Assembly: GCF_016595435.1 (NCBI RefSeq)
Contig: NZ_JAENIJ010000017.1
Coordinates: 1 to 64,000, forward strand
Length of the DNA: 64,000 nucleotides
Direction: 5' to 3'
Origin: Luteolibacter pohnpeiensis
Lineage (GTDB): Bacteria; Verrucomicrobiota; Verrucomicrobiia; Verrucomicrobiales; Akkermansiaceae
This document shows, one piece after another, positions 1-7,242 of this stretch. Both the position numbers and the translations under genes were made by a program. The notes beneath the pieces are model-generated. The model was not told where the DNA came from and searched no databases. It was given only the letters and a program-made list of their open reading frames with translations. Position 1 is the stretch's first letter, and each line of letters begins with the position of its first letter.

Positions 1-230
1 TTGATATCGGTGGTGAAGTGAAGGTTTTTCCCCCGGGCAGCGGTGACCACCTCGTCCAAGCCAGGCTCATAAACCGGCAGCACATCGGAATTCCAAGCGG
101 CGATGCGTGCTTCATTGAAATCGCAGACCGTGACTTGGATGTCCGGGCATTTCGCGGCGATCATGGCCATAGTCGGACCGCCGACGTAGCCGGCGCCAAG
201 GCAGCAGATGTTTTTTACGGTGATGCTCAT
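1..230 (-). CDS. ugd: UDP-glucose 6-dehydrogenase, N-terminal part (cut by window edge)
   Basis: Only the first 76 residues are present. They begin with a Rossmann NAD-binding turn GAGYVGG (residues 12-18), an acidic D37 at the end of the second strand, and the family block [11 protein letters not shown] (51-61). The enzyme oxidises UDP-glucose to UDP-glucuronate in the cytoplasm, supplying acidic sugar for exopolysaccharide, which fits the export genes upstream. The first residues ([16 protein letters not shown]-like [17 protein letters not shown]) resemble the animal-type UGDH rather than the short bacterial Ugd. The ATG at 228-230 is the only sensible start. The rest of the gene lies outside the window, so integrity cannot be judged. 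Confidence 0.9.
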   Translation of the reverse strand, partial: MSITVKNICCLGAGYVGGPTMAMIAAKCPDIQVTVCDFNEARIAAWNSDVLPVYEPGLDEVVTAARGKNLHFTTDI

Positions 231-684
231 TCGAAGTTGTTGTTTCAGTTTTGGAGGGATCAATTCTTCACATGATTTTCTACAAAGCGGGGTGCCGAAT
301 TTTTGATGGATCGACTTTTGAGAAAATTCATGAGTAAAAGGCAGTCTTTATCTTGGGGTATCTGATTCATGCTGCCGCCCGTGGTTAATCCTCGCTATTC
401 GAGGAAACCTCATGACTGTCAGTGGATTATGTTTTTATGTCGCGCTAGGGAATTCGACTGGCGAGATGCAGTGCTTGTTGCAATCAGGGTGCCAAAGTTC
501 AAGAAAAAATGAACAAGCAAGCGAAACAGATTTGTTGAAATGGGGGGATTGGAAGTTGGAGGTTGGACCTACAATTTGCCCATCGGACTTTAATGGGATA
601 GCCCAGGGCATGGCCCTGAGTGAGAGGTGCCCACTCCACGTATCAGCCTCAATGGGCGTAAAGTAACGGTTTTTAGCAAGGAAA
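231..684. other. Intergenic region without a convincing gene
   Basis: About 450 bases separate the ugd start from the terminator of the tyrosine-kinase gene. Short frames on both strands (412-666 plus, 435-878 minus) show no family motif, no signal peptide and ordinary-looking noise composition. The region should hold the ugd promoter. A small inverted repeat CAGGGC-ATG-GCCCTG at 604-618 is annotated separately as a possible REP-like remnant. I see nothing else here that I can name. Confidence 0.6.
589..665. repeat. Possible degraded REP-like palindromic unit
   Basis: The block around TAGCCCAGGGCATGGCCCTGA carries a 6-bp stem CAGGGC/GCCCTG with a 3-base loop and is followed by CCTCAATGGGCG. 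It resembles, from memory, the dispersed 'agcccagggc...gccctg' repeats seen near REP-associated (IS200-like) transposases in Verrucomicrobia and Planctomycetes. There is one copy in the window and no transposase, so this remains a weak call. Confidence 0.3.
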
Positions 685-714
685 CGAAAAAGCCCAAGCA
701 TGTCGCTTGGGCTT
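685..714 (-). terminator. Rho-independent terminator of the tyrosine-kinase gene
   Basis: A perfect 10-bp stem AAGCCCAAGC (690-699) / GCTTGGGCTT (705-714) with a 5-base loop. Read on the minus strand it is followed by a T-rich stretch (complement of 681-690). It lies about 50 bases downstream of the BY-kinase stop, ending that transcript before ugd. Confidence 0.85.
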
Positions 715-762
715 GAAATTCGATTGTTGTTAATGGGTATTGGGCAATATCGCGCCACAATT

Positions 763-2928
763 TCAATCTTCGTCCTCGTCTCCATAGGCACCGTAAGAAC
801 CATACGAGCCGTATCCGTAGCGGTACGCTTTTCCGTAGCGGTTCGTTTGATAATTGCCGTAGGAATAGTTGGCACCAATCAACCGTTTTTTCTCAAGGAA
901 GCCGTTGAAAATGATCCCTGCGGGCAGGTTATCATCAGCTCGGAGAAGGGAAATAACACGTCGGATTGCGCCTTTGGGGCCATATTCTGCCCGGGTCACG
1001 ATACAGAAATTATCAACCATTGGAGCCAGGATTCGCGTATCTGGAACCGCGAGAAGTGGCGCGGAGTCCAGGACGACAACGTCGTAATAACTGGTGGCTA
1101 ATTTGAGAAACTCCTCAAGTTTAGTAGCGTTGAGTAGCTCTCCTGGATTCGGGGCTCGTTTTCCAGAAAGGATGATGTGGAGGTTCTTTTCTCCAGTATC
1201 CGTATAAATGGAATCCTCAAATTTGGCCTGGCCTGCGAGAATTTCTGTGGATCCAGAAGGGTGGGTGTCTCTCTGGATTCCGAAATTCTTGTGGACGGAA
1301 GGCTTTCTTAAATCGAGGTCCACCAGAAGGGTACGTTTGCCCTGCTGGGCTGCTGCAATCGCAAAATTGCAGGAAGTTGTTGTTTTGCCTTCTCCCGGGA
1401 GTGCACTGCTGAAGAGAGTCACTTTACGTTTCTTCTCATCCCCCAAAAGAGAAACTGAAGCTCGAAGAACTCGATACATTTCAGCGAAGGTCGTGTTTGA
1501 GGTGCCTTCACGGAACACCAAGTGAGGATCCCAGCGGCGGCGAGCCACAGGGATGGAATCGAGATTCACCTTGCGCTTACGAGTGGCTTGGGAAAGGGCT
1601 TTGGTGGGAATGTCTGGGATCGCCGCGAGAACTGGCAGTCCGGTGACTTGTTCGGCTTGGCCGACGGTGTGGAGCTTGTTGTCCAACCGGGTGAGAATCA
1701 TGGCGATGATCAAGCCAAAGAAGCCACCACCGATAAAGGCAGCACCAAGAATCAGAGGTTTTTTGGGAGAGACAGGGCGTTTTGGCAACTCAGCCAGGGA
1801 GCTGATTTCCATTTCGGATTCTGTCCCTTGTTGGTTGATGTCCTGCTCCTGTTTTCTGGTTAGGATGCTGTTGAAAACATTCGTCTGACTTTCAATTTCA
1901 CTTTCCAGAACGCTTTGGCGGGCAACCAGCAAGCGTCGGGCAACTTGTAGGCGCGAGGCATCATCACTGCCGTTTGCTGTGAGTTCTGAGTTATGATCTT
2001 CCCAGTATTGACGGTCCACGGGGGAACTTCTCACGGAATCAAACTCGGACAGGAATCGTTGCTGGAAGGTATTAAGATCCGACTGTGCAGTGACCATTTT
2101 TGGATGCTTGGCCTTATACTTGCGGGATAAGTCCAAGACTGCTTTTTCACGCAGTTCCAGCTCTTCCAGGGTATCAAGTACCCGTTTGTAGTTGGCTAGA
2201 GCATTTTGTGCCGTTTGCAGATGGGTTCGGGCTTCGTCCGATTCTTTATCCAGAATGCCCATGGAATTCATGCGGCCTTCACTGCGGACTCCTGTCAATT
2301 CTGTCTGATACTCGGTTGCGATTGCATCCGCTAATGCCTGGGCGACTTCCGGTGATGGATGCTCAACGGTAATGTCTACCAAGCGGGTGTTCCGTCTAAC
2401 ATCGACACTAGTCCAATTTCTGATCAAATTTGGTAGAGCGTCGGCAGGGGCTTTTTGAGCTTCAAGCTGCTTTTCTTTTGGGTCTGGGAACCAACCTTGG
2501 GCCCAATGAGGTAGCCAGTTGACTGGTTCCGGAATGATTCCAGGAAGATTCAGGATATCCGGACGGGCTGCGATTTTTTTGAGGAGATCTTGGCGAAGAA
2601 CTCGTTGTGCCACCGTATTCATGGCGTCGTCAGTTCTCAGGTCGATTTCGTCAACTTGATCACTTTTGGCCATCACGGAACCCATTTGCTGTTTCACCAG
2701 CAAGGTGGACTTCGCTGAGTAAATTTCAGGAGCTTTTGAAAGGTAGTAAAAACCGGCAAGAATGCCTAAAATCACAAACAGCGCGACCCAATACCAGCGC
2801 CCGATGAGGTCTTGAACCAATTGGCGGATTTTTTCCTGCCGGATTTCCGTTTCGAAACCGGAACTCGGTTCGTCATCGAAATCATCATAATCGGGTTCCT
2901 GGTGACGGATACGAGTCGGTTTGGGCAT
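763..2928 (-). CDS. Polysaccharide co-polymerase / BY-type tyrosine autokinase (Wzz-Wzc fusion)
   Basis: A 721-residue inner-membrane protein controlling chain length and export of capsule or exopolysaccharide. An acidic N-terminal tail precedes TM1 (about 45-63), then a long periplasmic Wzz region with coiled coil, TM2 near 395-420, and a cytoplasmic kinase: Walker A GEGKT at 512-516, the A' motif LLVDLDLRKP shortly after, and Walker B VVVLDSAP around 617-624. The C-terminal tail (about 685-716) holds ten tyrosines spaced by Gly, Ser, Asn and Arg, the usual autophosphorylation cluster, and ends in an acidic DEDED. Kinase and Wzz parts are fused in one chain as in Proteobacteria. It follows the Wza-like gene on the same strand. 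Confidence 0.95.
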   Translation of the reverse strand: MPKPTRIRHQEPDYDDFDDEPSSGFETEIRQEKIRQLVQDLIGRWYWVALFVILGILAGFYYLSKAPEIYSAKSTLLVKQQMGSVMAKSDQVDEIDLRTDDAMNTVAQRVLRQDLLKKIAARPDILNLPGIIPEPVNWLPHWAQGWFPDPKEKQLEAQKAPADALPNLIRNWTSVDVRRNTRLVDITVEHPSPEVAQALADAIATEYQTELTGVRSEGRMNSMGILDKESDEARTHLQTAQNALANYKRVLDTLEELELREKAVLDLSRKYKAKHPKMVTAQSDLNTFQQRFLSEFDSVRSSPVDRQYWEDHNSELTANGSDDASRLQVARRLLVARQSVLESEIESQTNVFNSILTRKQEQDINQQGTESEMEISSLAELPKRPVSPKKPLILGAAFIGGGFFGLIIAMILTRLDNKLHTVGQAEQVTGLPVLAAIPDIPTKALSQATRKRKVNLDSIPVARRRWDPHLVFREGTSNTTFAEMYRVLRASVSLLGDEKKRKVTLFSSALPGEGKTTTSCNFAIAAAQQGKRTLLVDLDLRKPSVHKNFGIQRDTHPSGSTEILAGQAKFEDSIYTDTGEKNLHIILSGKRAPNPGELLNATKLEEFLKLATSYYDVVVLDSAPLLAVPDTRILAPMVDNFCIVTRAEYGPKGAIRRVISLLRADDNLPAGIIFNGFLEKKRLIGANYSYGNYQTNRYGKAYRYGYGSYGSYGAYGDEDED

Positions 2929-3076
2929 GGGGTTGGCTAGTAAGGAAAAAGGGAAAGATGATCAGAGATCAGGGAAAGCTTAGGTGGTAAAGTCGAAGGA
3001 TAAATGCCGGGTGTAGTCTTGAAGTCGAACCTGGATGAGGGATTACGCTGGGTAGCTTGGGCGACTTAGAGCAAAT

Positions 3077-3898
3077 TCAGAAAATTCGTTGAGGAACTGT
3101 GATGATATCGTCTGGCTGCAAATAATAAGGTTTGGTGCCTTCTTTTTCAGTGTAGTCTCTAAAATCGACTTCCTGAATACGGTTGCCTCGACTGATGCGA
3201 ATTTTGGAGTCTTTAGCGAGGTCGGTCAGGCCTCCTGCCATAGCGATGGCTGAAACCAAATCAAGTTTCCCATCGACTGGGAATTCAACCGCCCCAGGTT
3301 TTTTGACCTGGCCTAGGACCCTGACATATTGATTCACGAAACGACTTTCATTCACAATGACACGGTCCCCGGAATAGAGCTTGGTTCTACCGGCAGAGCC
3401 TTGAATCTGACTAAGGGAATAGGTGGAGGTACTACCAGAAGCTCGGATCAATTGGATGTTATCTTGGTCAGCTGTAGCCAAAAGGCCCTGAGCGGTGGCC
3501 ACTGCAGATCCCAAATCTAGATTGCCAGACAGTGGAATTGGGATCTGACCAGGCTGCTTCACAGCGCCTAAGACTGAGATATAGTCAGTCGCATACTTGT
3601 CGACTGTCAGGGTGATGCGGGGCTCCACGAGAAAATCCTTGGCATACAGATCCTTAATTTTCTTGGTGGCTGCTTCCATGCTGAGTCCCCCGATTTTGAC
3701 GGATTCAATAAGCGGGAAAGCTGCTTCCCCGGTCTTGAGTACGGTGACCTGCACTGAGAGATCCGGTTCTTCGTAGACTAAAAGATTGATCGTGTCATTC
3801 GGCCGGATGATATAGGACGAATCATCATCTTGAGCTTTGGAGGTATTTGGTAGTAACCAACTTATTATGAGCAAGCTGAGAAGAGTGAAGGATTTCAT
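3077..3898 (-). CDS. Wza-like polysaccharide export protein with two SLBB domains
   Basis: A periplasmic/outer-membrane export channel protein of 273 residues. The longest frame starts at 3985, but the ATG at 3896-3898 begins a clear signal peptide (MKSFTLLSLLIISWLLP...SKAQ), so I start there. The polysaccharide export domain follows (YIIRPNDTINLLVYEEPDLS), then two SLBB modules (ISVLGAVKQPGQIPIP and VRVLGQVKKPGAVEFP). There is no lipobox cysteine and no long C-terminal barrel helix, so the chain is a short Wza-type protein rather than full Wza; the neighbouring beta-barrel protein may complete the outer-membrane exit. It sits about 150 bases upstream of the tyrosine kinase. Confidence 0.9.
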   Translation of the reverse strand: MKSFTLLSLLIISWLLPNTSKAQDDDSSYIIRPNDTINLLVYEEPDLSVQVTVLKTGEAAFPLIESVKIGGLSMEAATKKIKDLYAKDFLVEPRITLTVDKYATDYISVLGAVKQPGQIPIPLSGNLDLGSAVATAQGLLATADQDNIQLIRASGSTSTYSLSQIQGSAGRTKLYSGDRVIVNESRFVNQYVRVLGQVKKPGAVEFPVDGKLDLVSAIAMAGGLTDLAKDSKIRISRGNRIQEVDFRDYTEKEGTKPYYLQPDDIITVPQRIF

Positions 3899-4145
3899 AA
3901 GGTGGTCGTTCGATAAATGATTAAAAATTGCCGAGCCTGCTGTTTTTGCCTGAATTGAGGTAAACAAGGAGATGTTTTCGGCCAAGCCTTAAAATTCGGC
4001 GCAACCCATGTTGCGGAATGGCTTTATCCAGAATAGCGGATTCCAAATGATGGAAGCTGTCCATTTCAATGTGGTGATGTGCAAGGCACCTGTAACAGGG
4101 CTGCATCATGCTACCTCTTGAGCGAATGTTGTGCCAAAATGAGCA

Positions 4146-5411
4146 TTAGAATCGGTAACTGAGTCCAATTCCGGTCTGCACGCCATCCCAGGAATTTCCG
4201 TCTCCTTTCGCGCCCAAATCTCGATACCGAATGGATCCTGTCAGGTCCATAGAATCTCCGAAAAATGGGTAGGTGAACGATGTATCGATTGTGAAATAAT
4301 CGTAATCTCTGCCGATACTGCTGGTCACAGTTTCGCCATTCTCAGTGGCTCGGGTTTCATATCCAACGCTCAAGTTCCACTTGCCGCGCAAAATTTTACG
4401 CGAATAGGCAACTTGGAAGCTATTGATTTCACTGAACGAGCCAGTTGAGGATGGGTTTGCTTGAGTGTCTCGATAGTAAGAGAGACTCATTGCCCAAAGG
4501 GGTGAGGCTTGGTATTTGAGACCGATCGAGGAGGAGAATGCCGGATCTCCAGAGCCGGAATCCTCATAAGAGACGAAATCCACTCCTACCCGAGACCTAA
4601 GGGTTACTTTGGAACTAAGTTGATAGTTCAAGTTGAGTGTCGGACCTATCGAAGTGCGATCTTCCTGATTTTCACTAGACCGCAGAGTGTAACGAATGCC
4701 GGGGCCAAAATCGGTGAGAGGGCTATAGTGCCAAAGAGCAGCTAGGCCAAAATCAAAACTTGAAATATCGTTATAATTGGACTGTTTGGCGACGGCTGAA
4801 CTGTATGCTGCGTCACCGACAAGGGAAGTTTTTGGGCTGATGTTATAGCGCCCGATAAATGTCGTGTTGTAGAGTGTTTGCTCCACAAAATCTCCATATA
4901 AGCGATTGTTTCCTCTGCTGGTGGAGACGCTGGTTTTCAGTGTAGCGATCAACTTCCCGCCCCGATATCCTCCAAATGCGGCGAGTTTATGGTTCAATCC
5001 GCTGTATTTGGAATGATCACCATATTCGTCATAGGAGCCGCCATAGTTGGCTCCTGCAATCCACTGAGTACCTTGTCGGATGTAGGAAATTGCAGCTCCG
5101 GGAGAGACGATGAAATCATCTTCCTTGGGTGAATCGGACTTTCCCGATCCCTGGGTGACGTTGGAATCGTAGGTAGTGGCAAAAGTGCCAATGATGGATA
5201 GGCCATCAGTGGTTTTCTCACGGGGAGCACCGTAAATTCCCGAAGCTTGGGAGAAACCGCTAGGTGCTGAAGGAAGATCGACTAGGGCATTTTGAGCGGA
5301 CAGATGACTGCTCAAAGCGATGGCGCTGATTCCGAGGCACTTCAGAAGTGTTCGGGCTTGGTGGGGCCGATTGAAGGAAAGTTCGGCGGACGACGTAGGT
5401 CGGAACTTCAT
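4146..5411 (-). CDS. Outer-membrane beta-barrel protein of the exopolysaccharide locus
   Basis: A 421-residue predicted barrel of the type found in exopolysaccharide clusters (BBP2-like putative porin). The start is placed at the ATG 5409-5411, which opens a signal peptide ending near ALSSHLSAQ; the longer frame would run into the terminator of the upstream gene. The rest is built of alternating strands rich in Tyr, Ser, Gly and Asn (for example YDEYGDHSKYSGLNHK, SSVTLRS-like strands) and ends in the aromatic residue F after GIGLSYRF, typical of outer-membrane insertion signals. Likely role: exit channel or surface anchoring for the polysaccharide. Family membership is inferred from composition and context. 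Confidence 0.8.
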   Translation of the reverse strand: MKFRPTSSAELSFNRPHQARTLLKCLGISAIALSSHLSAQNALVDLPSAPSGFSQASGIYGAPREKTTDGLSIIGTFATTYDSNVTQGSGKSDSPKEDDFIVSPGAAISYIRQGTQWIAGANYGGSYDEYGDHSKYSGLNHKLAAFGGYRGGKLIATLKTSVSTSRGNNRLYGDFVEQTLYNTTFIGRYNISPKTSLVGDAAYSSAVAKQSNYNDISSFDFGLAALWHYSPLTDFGPGIRYTLRSSENQEDRTSIGPTLNLNYQLSSKVTLRSRVGVDFVSYEDSGSGDPAFSSSIGLKYQASPLWAMSLSYYRDTQANPSSTGSFSEINSFQVAYSRKILRGKWNLSVGYETRATENGETVTSSIGRDYDYFTIDTSFTYPFFGDSMDLTGSIRYRDLGAKGDGNSWDGVQTGIGLSYRF

Positions 5412-5509
5412 GTAAGGAAAAATGGAAAAATGCGCGTCAAAGTAAAGCGCGCAGTCACCGGTATGCTTGAATCGGGAAAACCGGAACCGATAAGGATCCA
5501 TCAAATCCT

Positions 5510-5553
5510 AAAAAAACCCCGTGCCTACCAAAGAGAGATGGCGGGCACGGGGG
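5510..5553 (-). terminator. Rho-independent terminator of the PEP-CTERM gene
   Basis: Stem CCCCGTGCC (5517-5525) / GGCACGGGG (5544-5552). Read on the minus strand the stem runs straight into a T tract (complement of the A run at 5510-5516). It isolates the PEP-CTERM gene from the barrel gene, so the latter must have its own promoter between about 5412 and 5510. Confidence 0.9.
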
Positions 5554-5583
5554 AGAATGGTGCGCGTTAGATAAGGAAATACC

Positions 5584-6387
5584 TTAGTTTGAGCGGCGGC
5601 GACGAAGAAGTCCCAAGCCAGCGATACCGCCGAGCAATGCTACGGAAGGCTCAGGAATGACTGCAGTTGCAATGTTGTCGAATATCGCAACGTTGGTGCT
5701 GTTTCCTGCATCCGTTTCGAAATCGGTCTGTGTGTTGGAGATTACGATATCACCAAGTTCAGCGGATGAGTCGAATGAGGTAGTGCTGGTGGCAATGAGT
5801 GAGGACGATTCGCCGTAGCCACCGTAAAACAGTGAAGTGGTGGAATCGTTAAAGTTGAAGTAGAAGCTGTATTCAGCGTTAGCAGTTAATGAGAATGTCG
5901 TTGAACCAGAAGAGCCACCAATCGTGTAGCTAATCGTCCAAAGAGTGCTGTCGCCAGAGTCAGGGGTAAAAATGATTGAGGCTACTGTCGTTGAGGACAA
6001 ATCGGTAATCGCGATTGAGAATGAATCACGAACGGCAGCATCGTTGGCGATTGCGAAATCTAGTGAGACTTGGGAATTCACCAAGCTCGTAGAAGCCGGG
6101 AGGGCGCCAGAAACTGAAGTGGTTGCGTTGAATGGGCTGTTGTTATATGCGGTGCCAAAAACGCCGACTTTATTAGCGGTGCCGAAATAATCGAGAGTTT
6201 CAACCTCGCCAAGTGGTGCTGTGCCATCAACTAGAACCGGGTTGGATTCGCTTTGAGTCCAGCCTGAGACTTCACCATCAAAATAATCGTAATCGGATTC
6301 GGATTGGAAGTCGTAAACTACGGCTGCGCTGAGGGTGCTTGCTGGCAAGAGGGCCAGGGAGAAAAGGGACAATTTGAGTGATTTCAT
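5584..6387 (-). CDS. PEP-CTERM sorting-domain protein
   Basis: A secreted 267-residue protein with an N-terminal signal peptide (MKSLKLSLFSLALLPASTLSA) and a C-terminal sorting signal: PEPS motif, a hydrophobic stretch (VALLGGIAGLGLL) and a basic RRRRSN tail. Exosortase is expected to cleave at this tail and pass the protein to the cell surface. The body is Ser/Thr/Asp-rich and beta-like, with no enzymatic motif that I can see. No exosortase gene is in the window. Its place among exopolysaccharide export genes fits the known link between PEP-CTERM proteins and exopolysaccharide, and it has its own strong terminator. Confidence 0.92.
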   Translation of the reverse strand: MKSLKLSLFSLALLPASTLSAAVVYDFQSESDYDYFDGEVSGWTQSESNPVLVDGTAPLGEVETLDYFGTANKVGVFGTAYNNSPFNATTSVSGALPASTSLVNSQVSLDFAIANDAAVRDSFSIAITDLSSTTVASIIFTPDSGDSTLWTISYTIGGSSGSTTFSLTANAEYSFYFNFNDSTTSLFYGGYGESSSLIATSTTSFDSSAELGDIVISNTQTDFETDAGNSTNVAIFDNIATAVIPEPSVALLGGIAGLGLLRRRRSN

Positions 6388-6455
6388 AAAATCTATGAGT
6401 GTAAGGATAGTGAGCGATGATTCGGGAAAATCTTAGCTCGATGAACTTGGAATCA

Positions 6456-6494
6456 CACCCAAGCTCCCGCGAGCAATGCGTGAGAGCTTGGGTG
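6456..6494. terminator. Stem-loop downstream of the Thr-rich secreted protein gene
   Basis: An 11-bp stem CACCCAAGCTC (6456-6466) / GAGCTTGGGTG (6484-6494) with a 17-base loop, just after the minus-strand stop at 6518. A second small hairpin CGAAATC-TTA-GATTTCG lies at 6500-6516. Neither is followed by a T tract, so termination is only a possibility; transcript stabilisation is another. Confidence 0.45.
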
Positions 6495-6517
6495 GGGTCC
6501 GAAATCTTAGATTTCGA

Positions 6518-6976
6518 TTAGGATTGACTTACTGCTGCACCAGGGCCAGTGGATGGCGGCGGGCCGCTGCTTGGCACTGTTGGTGGAGTGTAATCATTGT
6601 CAATTGTGGTGTTGCTGCTGTTGCTGCCACCTGTAACTTCGCCACCCGAATCTTTCTGGGTAACGACGGTTGTGGTTTGGATTTCCGCAGTAAAACCGCC
6701 ATCGCCGTCTGGGGTAGCGACTTCGACGACCGTAACCGCGACTTCCTCTTTCGTGCCGTCAGTTTGAGTTACGATAGTTTGAGTTACCTTGGTGGTGGTA
6801 ACAACACCATCAACAGTGGTTTGTGTGATTTTGCTGCCTTGGACGGTCTGAGCACCGGTTTCGGAGTCAATCGTTGCGGCAGAGAACGAAATTTTACCGG
6901 TGGGAGGGGTGCCGGCGAGGACTGGGGATGCTGCGAGTGCACCGAATAGCAGGATCTGTGCGAACTTAGTTTTCAT
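6518..6976 (-). CDS. Thr-rich secreted protein of unknown function
   Basis: A 152-residue protein. I start at the ATG 6974-6976 (MKTKFAQILLFGALAASPVLA signal peptide); an ATG 21 bases upstream only adds residues before it. The mature part is dominated by Thr, Val, Gln and Gly (runs such as TTTKVTQTIVTQTDGT) and ends in a Pro/Ser/Gly-rich, disordered tail (SSGPPPSTGPGAAVSQS). There is no PEP-CTERM signal. I recognise no family. It lies between the O-antigen ligase-like gene and the PEP-CTERM gene on the same strand, so a surface or matrix role in the exopolysaccharide locus is plausible but unproven. Confidence 0.75.
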   Translation of the reverse strand: MKTKFAQILLFGALAASPVLAGTPPTGKISFSAATIDSETGAQTVQGSKITQTTVDGVVTTTKVTQTIVTQTDGTKEEVAVTVVEVATPDGDGGFTAEIQTTTVVTQKDSGGEVTGGSNSSNTTIDNDYTPPTVPSSGPPPSTGPGAAVSQS

Positions 6977-7242
6977 GGCGATGGTAGGGTGAAGCATCCG
7001 ACATCGACAGTCAATTCTATTTTAGGTGATTCACGTATCATATTCGTCACCACTGCCTGTAGGCCGGAATGAATGCGATTCAAGCAACTGCTATGCCAAT
7101 TGGGTAACCACTTCAACCCAAGTAAGTAGGTGTATAAAATGGCTAATAGCAGTTTCTGGAATAATTAAAATTGAAACAGAAGTATAAACACGTGCGTTGA
7201 TTCGTAATTTGCCACGGCGCAATTCGATTTGTTGTTCTTATT

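Noticed and set aside
328-334. Single TCATGAG in the ugd upstream region as another response-regulator box
   Set aside because: No second half-site at an 11-bp distance.
412-666. 84-residue plus-strand frame and an overlapping 147-residue minus-strand frame before the tyrosine kinase gene
   Set aside because: No signal peptide, domain or codon bias; the minus frame runs into the terminator and the kinase gene, and part of it covers a repeat-like palindrome.
3921-4109. 62-residue minus-strand frame between the Wza-like gene and the barrel gene
   Set aside because: Random-looking composition, and it overlaps the upstream region of the Wza-like gene whose real start is at 3898.
6998-7242. tRNA or small RNA gene in the gap before the O-antigen ligase-like gene
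   Set aside because: No T-arm consensus or cloverleaf pairing seen; AT-rich sequence that is more likely promoter or leader.
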